A stretch of DNA of 64,000 nucleotides from JAWLFI01 sp964525165. GTDB lineage: Bacteria; Bacteroidota; Bacteroidia; Chitinophagales; Saprospiraceae. Positions 24,282 to 32,115 of this stretch are shown here, one piece after another (position 1 is the first letter of the stretch; each line of letters begins with the position of its first letter). The position numbers and the translations under genes were made by a program. The stretch is taken from assembly GCA_964525165.1 (NCBI GenBank), contig CAZGGG010000006.1, positions 1 through 64,000 on the forward strand, in the 5' to 3' direction. The notes under the pieces were generated by a model that saw only the letters and a list, made by a program, of their open reading frames with translations, had not been told where the DNA came from and ran no database searches.

Positions 24282-25184
24282 ATGATGACAATACTTAGAT
24301 ATATACCCGCACTGCTATTCCTTCTCGTCTTTGGATGTCAGGAACCGGTTGGTGAGTTAGATACTCTTGAAGTGCCTACGGCATTGGAATTAGACATTAT
24401 GGTGGATACCTCTGGTTCAGGCATTGTGAATTTTCAGGCAACAGCTCAAGGCGCCATGAGCTACCATTATTATTTTGGCAATGCACCCGGAGAAGATCCG
24501 GTGGTGTCTATGGATGGTTCCGCCAGTAATACATACAGAAGGAATGGCCTGAATACCTATCGGGTGAAAGTTATCGCCTTTGGCAGAGCCGGTATCTCTT
24601 CCAGTGTAAGTGAAGAAATTGAAGTGCGTGTAGACTTCGAAGTGCCGACAGAAATTCTTACCCTTTTAACCGGAGGGTCCACTAAAACCTGGAACTGGAA
24701 ATCTAGTGAACCAGGGCATTTAGGCGTGGGACCTGTTATAGATGGAGATGGTAATCCGGTTTCTGAGCCGATTTGGTATACGGCTGCACCTGAAGAAAAG
24801 GCGGAAGATGGTTGTCTCTATGAAGATGACTTAACGTTTACGTTGACAGATAATGGGAATGTGCTGTACCTACTCGATAACAAAGGCAGCACTTATTTTC
24901 ACGTAGACGAATTAGAAGGTGCCACAGGAATTCCATCTTCCGGTTCTGATGAATGTGCAGATTATACTGCTCCGGGTGAAAGCGTCGTTCTTTTTGCGGA
25001 AGCGGGCTCAGGTGTTTCCCCTTCAACCAACATACTCATGCAAATAGGAGGTAGTGGTTATATGAGTTACTATGTAAATAGCTCGGAATATGAAATTATG
25101 TCGATTTCAGAGGACGAGCTGAGAGTCAGAACAATTCAGAACGGGGCTCTAGCTTGGTATCATATTTTTACTTCAGGAAACTGA
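24282..25184 (+). CDS. PKD-type surface lipoprotein of the SusCD operon
   Basis: The protein has 300 residues from the ATG at 24282, with lipobox LLVFGC (Cys ~18). One PKD/Ig-like domain spans ~30-125 (YHYYFGNAPGEDP, NTYRRNGLNTYRVKVIA). The C-terminal ~170 residues begin TGGSTKTWNWKSSEPGHLGVGP and continue with a DDLTFTLTDNGNVLY strand pair. I recall similar 'GGxSKTW...GHxGVGP' domains at the end of Bacteroidota SusCD operons, sometimes loosely annotated as beta-glucan related, but I cannot confirm a glycan. Two cysteines (in EDGCLYEDD and DECADY) may form a disulfide. It is the last gene of the operon, and the next gene is 387 bp away. Confidence 0.75.
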   Translation: MMTILRYIPALLFLLVFGCQEPVGELDTLEVPTALELDIMVDTSGSGIVNFQATAQGAMSYHYYFGNAPGEDPVVSMDGSASNTYRRNGLNTYRVKVIAFGRAGISSSVSEEIEVRVDFEVPTEILTLLTGGSTKTWNWKSSEPGHLGVGPVIDGDGNPVSEPIWYTAAPEEKAEDGCLYEDDLTFTLTDNGNVLYLLDNKGSTYFHVDELEGATGIPSSGSDECADYTAPGESVVLFAEAGSGVSPSTNILMQIGGSGYMSYYVNSSEYEIMSISEDELRVRTIQNGALAWYHIFTSGN

Positions 25185-25571
25185 TAAAGGTCCATTAAGA
25201 ATCCTTTTCATAAGATAGTGAGGGATGTATACTGAGGTAAGCTTATGAAAAAGTGAGGAAGTCATTTTTATCATATGCTGCCATCTCATATCCGTTATGA
25301 TGGATAAGCTGGATAAATCGATCTGTGACAATAGGTTGGTTAATTTTTGAGTGTGGACCGCTATCCATAAGGGTAGTCCTGAGTTGATTCATTGTGCTCA
25401 ACTGATAAAAGGGATGGAGTTTTTGTTTCTTTTCCAATATGATAGAATATTAGGATCTCGTGTAGTTTTGAGAAACAAATACTCTTCCCTTTTTGTGTTT
25501 CAAACTTTTGAGTCATTTTAATACCATATGTATTTTAGAAGCTTGCCGGTTGCCTATAACAGACAAACAGA
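25185..25571. other. 387-bp gap with an imperfect inverted repeat, no convincing gene
   Basis: CCTTTTCATAAG (25203-25214) and CTTATGAAAAAG (25242-25253) form an imperfect stem over a 27-nt loop, just after the SusCD operon. No T-tract follows, so it is a weak terminator candidate at best. A 64-codon minus-strand frame (25437-25243) starts only at TTG and matches nothing I know. The remainder, upstream of the symporter, is AT-rich and presumably holds its promoter, but no clear -7 box stands out. Confidence 0.4.
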
Positions 25572-27161
25572 ATGATTGCAATTATTAGCTTTTTGGGTTT
25601 CATCGCACTAGTGGCCATCATTTCTTATGTCTCTAGTTTGAAGACAGATGAATCAAAGGCAGATGGGTTTTTCTTGGGAGGGAGAAGCTTGACTGCCGGA
25701 GTTGTAGCAGGCTCTCTATTATTGACCAACCTAAGCACCGAGCAGATTGTAGGGCTCAACGGGCAATCTTACAGTGAGGGTTTGTGGGTAATGGCATGGG
25801 AAACCTTTGCTGCCTTGGCTCTTGTGATTACAGCTCTTTATTTGCTTCCGAGGTATTTGAAAATGGGCATCTCGACCATCCCGGAATTTCTGGAAAAGCG
25901 CTTTGATAAAACAACGAGGACCATGACCTCCTTGTTGTTTTTATCCGGCTATGCGATTATACTCCTTCCTATCGTCTTATACTCCGGGTCCTTAGCTATA
26001 CTTACCATTTTTGAAATACCTGAGCGACTCGATATCTCGCATACACAGGCCATGTGGCTTTGCGTTTCGGGGATTGGTATAGTGGGTTCAGTGTACGCAC
26101 TTCTTGGAGGATTAAAGGCGGTTGCTGTGTCTGATACTGTCAATGCAATAGGACTTTTAATTGGCGGGCTATTGATCCCTTATTTTGGATTGCAATATCT
26201 GGGAGAGGGAGTGCTTTTCGAAGGATGGAACCGACTGGTAGAACAAGCACCTGAGAAACTATCTTCAATAGGGTCGAATGAATCAAGTGTACCCTTTGCA
26301 ACCATTTTTACAGGGATGCTTTTGGTCCACTTATTTTATTGGGGGACTAATCAGGCCATCATTCAAAGGGCTTTGGGCGCCAAGAGTTTGAAAGAAGGAC
26401 AAAAGGGCTTGTTGATAGCAGCCTTTTTTAAGTTGTTAGGCCCTCTGGTTGTTGTTTTACCCGGTATCATTGCCTATGAAATATTTCAAGGAGGTCTGAC
26501 AATTCCTGATCAAGCTTATCCGGCCTTAGTCAAAGAAGTGTTACCTGTTGGGCTATTAGGCTTTTTTGCGGCTGTTTTATTTGGAGCTATTATGAGTTCA
26601 TTCAATAGTGCTTTAAATAGTTCTGTTACGCTGTTTGGTCTCGATCTTTACAAAGCGCATATTCATCCACAAGCGAGTGAACAGGAAGTGGTTCGCAAGG
26701 GGAAGTGGTTTGGTCTGTTATTAGCCCTATTTTCAATATTGGTAGCTCCATTTATTGCTTATGCGCCGGACGGCTTGTTCAGCTATCTGCAAGAAGTAAA
26801 TGGATGTTACAGCATTCCGATATTGTCGATTATTCTACTAGGGTACTTGAATAAACATATTTCTGCCTTAGCGGCAAAAGTAGGTCTGCTCAGTGGAGTA
26901 GTGCTTTACCTCATCAGTCAATTTGTGCTCAAACCGTATGTTTTTGGTGCAGACCATTATCCGCATTTTCTGCATGTGATGGCAATACTTTTTATTTTGA
27001 ATATTGCGCTGATGTGGCTGATTTCTAAGTTCGCTCCCACAACGACTCCATTCGAAATTCAGTATACGAAACAAGTCGCCATTCGGCCTTATAAAAAGGC
27101 GAAACTAGCCTCCCTCATGGTATTATTTATTTTAACATTTATCTATATCTATTTCGCGTAA
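25572..27161 (+). CDS. SGLT-like sodium:solute symporter (SSS family)
   Basis: This 529-residue inner-membrane transporter has about 13-14 helices. The N-terminal segment FFLGGRSLTAG, then NLSTEQIVGLNGQSYSEGL, parallels the sodium/galactose symporter vSGLT (ISAEQFIGMSG), including the Gln of the sugar site. GGLKAVAVSDTVNAIGLL near 180-195 and RALGAKSLKEGQKGLLIAAFFKL near 275 are SSS signatures. FGAIMSSFNSALNSSVTLFG near 340 carries the Ser pair typical of the Na2 sodium site. Sugar or inositol is the likely substrate. It lies 387 bp after the SusCD operon on the same strand, so it may move the monomer released in the periplasm, although it has its own leader. Confidence 0.85.
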   Translation: MIAIISFLGFIALVAIISYVSSLKTDESKADGFFLGGRSLTAGVVAGSLLLTNLSTEQIVGLNGQSYSEGLWVMAWETFAALALVITALYLLPRYLKMGISTIPEFLEKRFDKTTRTMTSLLFLSGYAIILLPIVLYSGSLAILTIFEIPERLDISHTQAMWLCVSGIGIVGSVYALLGGLKAVAVSDTVNAIGLLIGGLLIPYFGLQYLGEGVLFEGWNRLVEQAPEKLSSIGSNESSVPFATIFTGMLLVHLFYWGTNQAIIQRALGAKSLKEGQKGLLIAAFFKLLGPLVVVLPGIIAYEIFQGGLTIPDQAYPALVKEVLPVGLLGFFAAVLFGAIMSSFNSALNSSVTLFGLDLYKAHIHPQASEQEVVRKGKWFGLLLALFSILVAPFIAYAPDGLFSYLQEVNGCYSIPILSIILLGYLNKHISALAAKVGLLSGVVLYLISQFVLKPYVFGADHYPHFLHVMAILFILNIALMWLISKFAPTTTPFEIQYTKQVAIRPYKKAKLASLMVLFILTFIYIYFA

Positions 27162-27194
27162 TGAAACCCGCTGAGCGACTCTTGAAGTGTAATG

Positions 27195-27208
27195 CTCAAA
27201 TATTTGAG
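27195..27208. repeat. Perfect 14-bp palindrome downstream of the symporter
   Basis: CTCAAATATTTGAG is a perfect palindrome 34 bp after the symporter stop. It has no T-tract and no loop, which argues against a terminator and would suit a dimeric DNA-binding site. Its role is unknown. Confidence 0.35.
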
Positions 27209-27324
27209 TGCTAGGATTTGAAAATGATTTCATTATATATATATGAATGACATATGCGTTTTGTAACTGATTTTTATCATTTTTTACTTTGATGAGAATC
27301 ATTCTTCAAAAAAGTGCCCTCATA

Positions 27325-27332
27325 TATATTTG
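27325..27332 (+). promoter_or_regulatory. -7 box (TATATTTG) upstream of the T9SS protein gene
   Basis: TATATTTG matches TAnnTTTG exactly and lies 33 bp before the ATG at 27365. I see no good -33 TTG at the expected 19-21 bp spacing, so this rests on one half of the consensus in an AT-rich region. Confidence 0.35.
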
Positions 27333-27364
27333 AATAACACGAGTAACAGGGTAATTTATTCTAT

Positions 27365-30031
27365 ATGCTATCAAAATTATATGGGTGGCTACTCTTAGCG
27401 GGTTTCATTTTGTTTGTTCCGCAACGTATGCTAGCTCAAGCGATTAAAGGAGATGTTTTAGAAGATTCTATATTTTTAGGAGGGGTGCCTAAAGGAGAAT
27501 TGTTAGATATTTCAGATGACGGCAATCGATTGATTTATTTAAAAGAGGAAGGACCTTTCCGAATATCTTTATTGACCAAAAACTGGGATGGAGCAAGATG
27601 GTTAGCTACTACTCAACCCATTTTAGTTGATTCCGTTTTTCTAAACGCAAGCTTATCATTTTCTTTGGAGATATCGGGAGATGGTCAATGTATGGCCATT
27701 GGACAGCCGGAGTTTAACTCTTCTTTCCAGAAAGCAGGAAAGGTTTTATTATACCATTGGAGCGAAAGTAATTGGATCTATGATAAGACGCTCGAGGGTA
27801 ACTTGGAGAATGGCCTTTTCGGATCGTCCATTAAGTTCTCGAATGACGGAAAGACGCTGGCTGTAGGAGCTCCCGGAAGTCGAGAGCTTATTGATTCCGG
27901 TAAGGTCTATATTTTTAAGAAAACCAATGATATATGGAATCTGCAGACCTCTATTTCTTCTACTCAAGAATCTATGAATTTTAATTTTGGTGATCATATT
28001 TACATCAGTGGAGAGGGAAATAAAATAGCCGTAGGGATTCCTGAAGCACTGAATTCAAAAGGAGTAGTACAGCTTTACCGGCATAGTGGGCTCAAATGGG
28101 ATCCAATCGATGTTTTAGAAGGTACCTATGATGGACAAAGGTTTGGCTCTGACTTATCGCCTAGTCGATCATTGGATTCTATTCTAATTGTTTCACAGCC
28201 TTATCAAACCCCATTTTTTACCACTGACTCAGCAATCAGCTTTGCTGAACTATGGGTAAAAGAGGCTGCCCCTGAGTATCAAATGAAAAAAAGGTTCAAT
28301 GGTAAAGTTCTTGCTTCACTGAACCAGTATCACGATGGCGTATTGCAAATGTTGAAACTAGATATGAAACCCCATTTATCTAATGATGGGAAAGAAATCG
28401 TATTATTTGAATCCTGCTCTTATTTTATCACCTTCAATGGAACGGTGATTCCGGGTCTTTTCCAGTATTCTGATCTCAATTATCACAAAAGTGCGGAAGG
28501 AGATTGGCAAAACCAGAATTTGTACTGGCCGGGCTTGTCCCCTAATCGGAAAATATTCAGTCATATTGACTTTTCGCGCGATGAGCAAAACCTGGCGGCT
28601 ATTATTTACTCTCAAAATTTACCATTAGGTGGACAAAATCCGTCTATTGATCGAATCCTTAGCATCTTTCAACATAAGCTGGAATATGTTCCTACCTTTT
28701 ACATCAATGATCAGAAGGATACTATTGTTTTTGAAGGAAATAAAAGCTTGGTCATCAACGATTCCAATGGGCAGTTTAGCCAACGTATTGAATTAACTGC
28801 AGGTAAGACACTTCTGCTGGATATTGAAGAAGGGTACACGATTACCCCCTTATTACCTGAATCCTGGGAGGCTTATCCTCCTTTTTCAGTCATAGATAGT
28901 TTAGTGCTGAATGCACCTAACAGAGATTATCAGATTAATGACAGCTTTTTTCTGGTTCCCCCGGCCGATGAATATGATTTAGAAATCGATCACTTAATCA
29001 ATAGTCCTATAGCAGAGGGGACAGAAGTGTTTCATAAAATTAAGTATCGAAATCGTGGAGGAAAAGCTCAGGATGGAATCATTGAGTTTTATTATAATCC
29101 CGAGGTAGAAGAGCTGGTTACGGCTACTCCCAAACCATTGGAAAACATTAATGGAAGAATTATTTGGGACTATGAAGACTTAAAGGGCTTGCAAGAGCAA
29201 GAGATTCAATTTTCTCTTTTGGTTGCTGATAAAATAGACTCCTCATTCCTGGATGATAACTATCGCCTGTGTTATGAAGCTTTAATTCTTCCGATTTCCG
29301 GTGACAGAGAACCTTCCAATAATGAAGAGACCGCAAAATGTGCAAATATTGGCCTCTTTATTGAAGCTAACGATAAATTGTGCCTGAATGGAAATGAGAT
29401 CGCAGCTGAAGAAGTAGGTAAGGAGGTGCAATACCTGATTCGGTTTGAATATGAAGGCGAAGGGACTGCTGTAAATGTAGAAGTTGTCGACCCCATCGAC
29501 CCCGCAGTCTTTAATATTGAAACTTTTAGAATGATCGAAACCAGCGATCCTGTGAGAGCCAGGATTGTTGGAGATTCTATCATCTTTCAGTTTGACGGAA
29601 TCTATTTAGAACAAAATACTTCTAAACCAGCGGGTTATTTGGTTTTTGGAATCGAAACCTGGGATGACTTAACCCATGAAGACACTTTGATCAATCGGGC
29701 GCTGATCAGCTATGACCAGAAAGCAAAGGTTGTCACAAAAGATGAAGTGACGATGATTCGACAAACAGTCGAGACAGTACATGAGCGAGATACACGACAA
29801 GCTTTATTGTACCCTAATCCCACTTATGGTTCTATTCAAATTGAAAGCGATGAAAAAATTAAGGATATAAAAATTTACAGTCCTGGAGGGGTGCTTGTTC
29901 GTGACTTCGGCCATGGGGTTATTTGGGGTAACCGAAATCAACTGAATCTAGAGCATCTTACTCCCGGGACTTATTTTGTTCAAATAATCTACCAGAATAA
30001 AACCGACTTTATTCCGATCGTTGTGCATTGA
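27365..30031 (+). CDS. Large T9SS-secreted protein with propeller-like repeats (type A sorting domain)
   Basis: This 888-residue protein has a signal peptide (1-25, ending MLAQ). Residues ~30-430 contain beta-propeller-like repeats of the FG-GAP/PQQ sort (FSNDGKTLAVGAPGSRE, SGKVYIFKK, GDHIYISGEGNKIAVGIPE). A linker of strands follows. Residues ~540-780 look like DUF11-type repeats found in secreted Bacteroidota proteins (EGTEVFHKIKYRNRGGKAQD; LVNRALISYDQKA-like end). The last ~75 residues (LLYPNPTYGSIQIES, IKIYSPGGVLV, LTPGTYFVQIIY) are a type A T9SS sorting domain. It is exported and probably cell-attached through A-LPS. No enzyme motif is seen. Confidence 0.8.
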   Translation: MLSKLYGWLLLAGFILFVPQRMLAQAIKGDVLEDSIFLGGVPKGELLDISDDGNRLIYLKEEGPFRISLLTKNWDGARWLATTQPILVDSVFLNASLSFSLEISGDGQCMAIGQPEFNSSFQKAGKVLLYHWSESNWIYDKTLEGNLENGLFGSSIKFSNDGKTLAVGAPGSRELIDSGKVYIFKKTNDIWNLQTSISSTQESMNFNFGDHIYISGEGNKIAVGIPEALNSKGVVQLYRHSGLKWDPIDVLEGTYDGQRFGSDLSPSRSLDSILIVSQPYQTPFFTTDSAISFAELWVKEAAPEYQMKKRFNGKVLASLNQYHDGVLQMLKLDMKPHLSNDGKEIVLFESCSYFITFNGTVIPGLFQYSDLNYHKSAEGDWQNQNLYWPGLSPNRKIFSHIDFSRDEQNLAAIIYSQNLPLGGQNPSIDRILSIFQHKLEYVPTFYINDQKDTIVFEGNKSLVINDSNGQFSQRIELTAGKTLLLDIEEGYTITPLLPESWEAYPPFSVIDSLVLNAPNRDYQINDSFFLVPPADEYDLEIDHLINSPIAEGTEVFHKIKYRNRGGKAQDGIIEFYYNPEVEELVTATPKPLENINGRIIWDYEDLKGLQEQEIQFSLLVADKIDSSFLDDNYRLCYEALILPISGDREPSNNEETAKCANIGLFIEANDKLCLNGNEIAAEEVGKEVQYLIRFEYEGEGTAVNVEVVDPIDPAVFNIETFRMIETSDPVRARIVGDSIIFQFDGIYLEQNTSKPAGYLVFGIETWDDLTHEDTLINRALISYDQKAKVVTKDEVTMIRQTVETVHERDTRQALLYPNPTYGSIQIESDEKIKDIKIYSPGGVLVRDFGHGVIWGNRNQLNLEHLTPGTYFVQIIYQNKTDFIPIVVH

Positions 30032-30193
30032 GCTAGTAAATAGCCTAAAAGGTATAGGTAACTTTCTCTTTGATTTCATAAATGAATCGAAACTTATATA
30101 AGATGCCACAGGGTAGGCTTTAGGGAGTCTGGATAGCGTAAACAAACTCATCCAGGCTCCATTCTTTGTATAGAAGATGATGTTTTAAATGGG

Positions 30194-30216
30194 AAGGTAA
30201 GTTTTTGTCTTACCTT
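30194..30216 (+). promoter_or_regulatory. Perfect 8-bp hairpin in the leader of the PabA-like gene
   Basis: AAGGTAAG / CTTACCTT with a 7-nt U-rich loop ends 16 bp before the first ATG of the amidotransferase gene. It has no T-tract, so it is more likely a leader element or operator than a terminator. Confidence 0.35.
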
Positions 30217-30238
30217 AGTCCGGGTATTTTCCATGATA

Positions 30239-30844
30239 ATGAATAAACCAAAATTATTAATCGTTGATAATCATGATTCCTTTACCTACAACTTAGTAGA
30301 AAGCTGTAGAAAGTTTGAGAATTATGATTTGGAGGTGATTCCTACGGAGCAAGTTCGGAGGAGTCACATCATGGAATCCAATCGCTTGATTATTTCTCCG
30401 GGGCCCGGTCTGCCGCACGAAAGCAAAGGTTTACTGAATATTTTATCTGTGGCGATGCAAGAAAGACCCATTTTGGGTATTTGTTTGGGAATGCAGGCAT
30501 TAGCCAGGGTGACAGGTAATCGTCTGATTCAAATGACTGATCCCAGGCATGGATATGCATCTCAGATTACGAATTTCGATCCGGAAGATCTTTTATATCA
30601 AAAGATTCAGGCTCCTATAGTCGTAGGGCGATATCATTCCTGGAGAGTGGAACACCATTCATTAAGTGCAGAATGGGTTCCGACTGCCATAACAAATTCT
30701 GAAGTTTTAATGTCTATGCGGCATCAGTCACTCCCCATTTGGGCTGTGCAATATCATCCGGAATCCTATATCACAAAACAAGGGGATCAGGTGATTCATA
30801 ATTTTCTCTCCTGGACCAAGCACGAATCTGTACATTCTGCATGA
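30239..30844 (+). CDS. pabA: Aminodeoxychorismate/anthranilate synthase amidotransferase subunit
   Basis: This 201-residue class I glutamine amidotransferase passes ammonia to a chorismate-using partner. It is complete: LLIVDNHDSFTYNL at the start, the oxyanion strand ISPGPGLPHE, nucleophile Cys82 in GICLGMQA, and His173/Glu175 in QYHPES. I chose the ATG at 30239; another ATG two codons upstream (30233) is equivalent. No pabB or trp gene is nearby, so PabA (folate) and TrpG (tryptophan) cannot be separated by context. A stand-alone copy suggests PabA, or an enzyme serving both. A perfect hairpin lies in the leader. Confidence 0.8.
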   Translation: MNKPKLLIVDNHDSFTYNLVESCRKFENYDLEVIPTEQVRRSHIMESNRLIISPGPGLPHESKGLLNILSVAMQERPILGICLGMQALARVTGNRLIQMTDPRHGYASQITNFDPEDLLYQKIQAPIVVGRYHSWRVEHHSLSAEWVPTAITNSEVLMSMRHQSLPIWAVQYHPESYITKQGDQVIHNFLSWTKHESVHSA

Positions 30845-30903
30845 TTTTTCTTTTGCGGAAGCGAAAGAAGTGTGCTATCTTTTGAAAAATGAAAGCATAA
30901 GAT

Positions 30904-31578
30904 ATGGCCTTTTTTACCTCCGATTTCCTTGATTTCTTTATGGAACTAGCTGCTCATAACCATAAGGAATGGTTTAATGAAAACAGGAAAAGATATGAGC
31001 AAAGTGTCAGAGAACCCATGAAGGCTTTTGTGGAGCATATGAGACAACGGTTGACGCCTTTAGAGCCGGAGTTGAAAGAGTTGCAGGTCAAAAATGCGAT
31101 ATTTAGAATCAATAATGATATTCGATTTGCTAAGGATAAGCCGCTCTATAAAATCCATACAGCAGCCGTTCTAAATCGAGGAGGAAGGAAAGAAATGAAC
31201 CGGCCGGGATTCTACATGCAAATGGGGCCGGACCAGCCCTTCATTGCGGGAGGGAGTTATATGCCTTCTAAGGAGGAGTTGATAGCGATTCGTCATAAAA
31301 TTGTGAATGAAGCAGATCGGTTTGAGAAAATACTGGAATCGAGGGATTTTCAAGCTGAATTTGAAGGACTCGGACCCTCTAAAATGAATAAGCGTTTGCC
31401 TAAAGGACTGCAAGAGCACACGGACGCTCTTCCGGTATTGTTTAATAAGCAATTTTATTATTCTAAAACATATGATCCGGATCGGATTCTGTCAGATGAT
31501 TTTGACGATTTTCTGGTATCCTCTTACGAAGCAGCAGAACCTTTACGTTTGTTTTTGAAGGAGGCTTTAACTGCTTAG
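30904..31578 (+). CDS. DUF2461 family protein
   Basis: The 224-residue protein is a full-length DUF2461 (TIGR02453) member. It shows LDFFMELAAHNHKEWFNENR at the N-terminus, IFRINNDIRFAKDKPLYKIH near 60, GFYMQMGPDQPFIAGGSYMP near 105 and an LPKGLQEH-type segment near 165. The family is widespread and soluble with no agreed function. It follows the PabA-like gene by 59 bp on the same strand. Its last 12 bp overlap the convergent acetyltransferase gene. Confidence 0.85.
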   Translation: MAFFTSDFLDFFMELAAHNHKEWFNENRKRYEQSVREPMKAFVEHMRQRLTPLEPELKELQVKNAIFRINNDIRFAKDKPLYKIHTAAVLNRGGRKEMNRPGFYMQMGPDQPFIAGGSYMPSKEELIAIRHKIVNEADRFEKILESRDFQAEFEGLGPSKMNKRLPKGLQEHTDALPVLFNKQFYYSKTYDPDRILSDDFDDFLVSSYEAAEPLRLFLKEALTA

Positions 31579-32115
31579 ATAGACTTGCGCTTCAGGATCG
31601 GTCCTCAACAAACCATAGCGATGCTCATCTATCAATTGACCATTTTTGATCACAGCCTTTCTGAGTACACCTTCTTTTTGAAACCCTGCATGGAGTACGA
31701 GCCGTTGGGAGGCAATATTGTGTTCAAAAATAGAGGTAAAAATGCGCTTTGCCTTTAACTGTTGGAAACCATATCGTAGTAATAGAGGAAGCATGTTTGT
31801 AGCAATGCCTCTTCCCCAATAAGGTTCTCCCAGCCAATATCCCATTTCCAAAGAATGGCGGTATATATCTTCTTGAGGTAAAAACCCGGCAATCCCACAG
31901 AGTTCTGACTTTCTGATAATCGCAAAGGTATGAGGAGGACGTTCTTTACTTATTCTTTCGATAAACGAATAGGCATCATCCAAAGAATACGGGTAGGGCA
32001 TATAATCTCTGAGATTATCCCATATTTTTTTATTGTTGCCTAAACGTGCGATCGCTTCGGCATCTCCTATCTCAGGAGGTCTAAGATGTATATCCGGCTT
32101 AGAATCCTTCTGCAT
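31567..32115 (-). CDS. GNAT-family N-acetyltransferase (RimJ/RimL type)
   Basis: This 182-residue acetyl-CoA-dependent transferase shows IHLRPPEIGDAEAIARL at the N-terminus, LEMGYWLGEPYWGRGIATNM (motif A with the acetyl-CoA pyrophosphate loop), and IFEHNIASQRLVLHAGFQKEG near the end. This is the RimJ/RimL subfamily pattern that acetylates protein N-termini or small amines. Its start overlaps the upstream gamma-glutamyltransferase gene by 17 bp, so the two are likely translated from one message. The substrate is unknown. Confidence 0.85.
   Translation of the reverse strand: MQKDSKPDIHLRPPEIGDAEAIARLGNNKKIWDNLRDYMPYPYSLDDAYSFIERISKERPPHTFAIIRKSELCGIAGFLPQEDIYRHSLEMGYWLGEPYWGRGIATNMLPLLLRYGFQQLKAKRIFTSIFEHNIASQRLVLHAGFQKEGVLRKAVIKNGQLIDEHRYGLLRTDPEAQVYLSS

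Noticed and set aside
25243..25437. 64-codon minus-strand reading frame in the gap before the symporter
   Set aside because: It starts only at TTG, has no recognisable domain and no supporting context, and its end overlaps an inverted repeat.
30129..30155. CTGGAT...ATCCAG hairpin after the T9SS gene
   Set aside because: A six-bp stem over a 15-nt loop with no clear T-tract; too weak to call a terminator.
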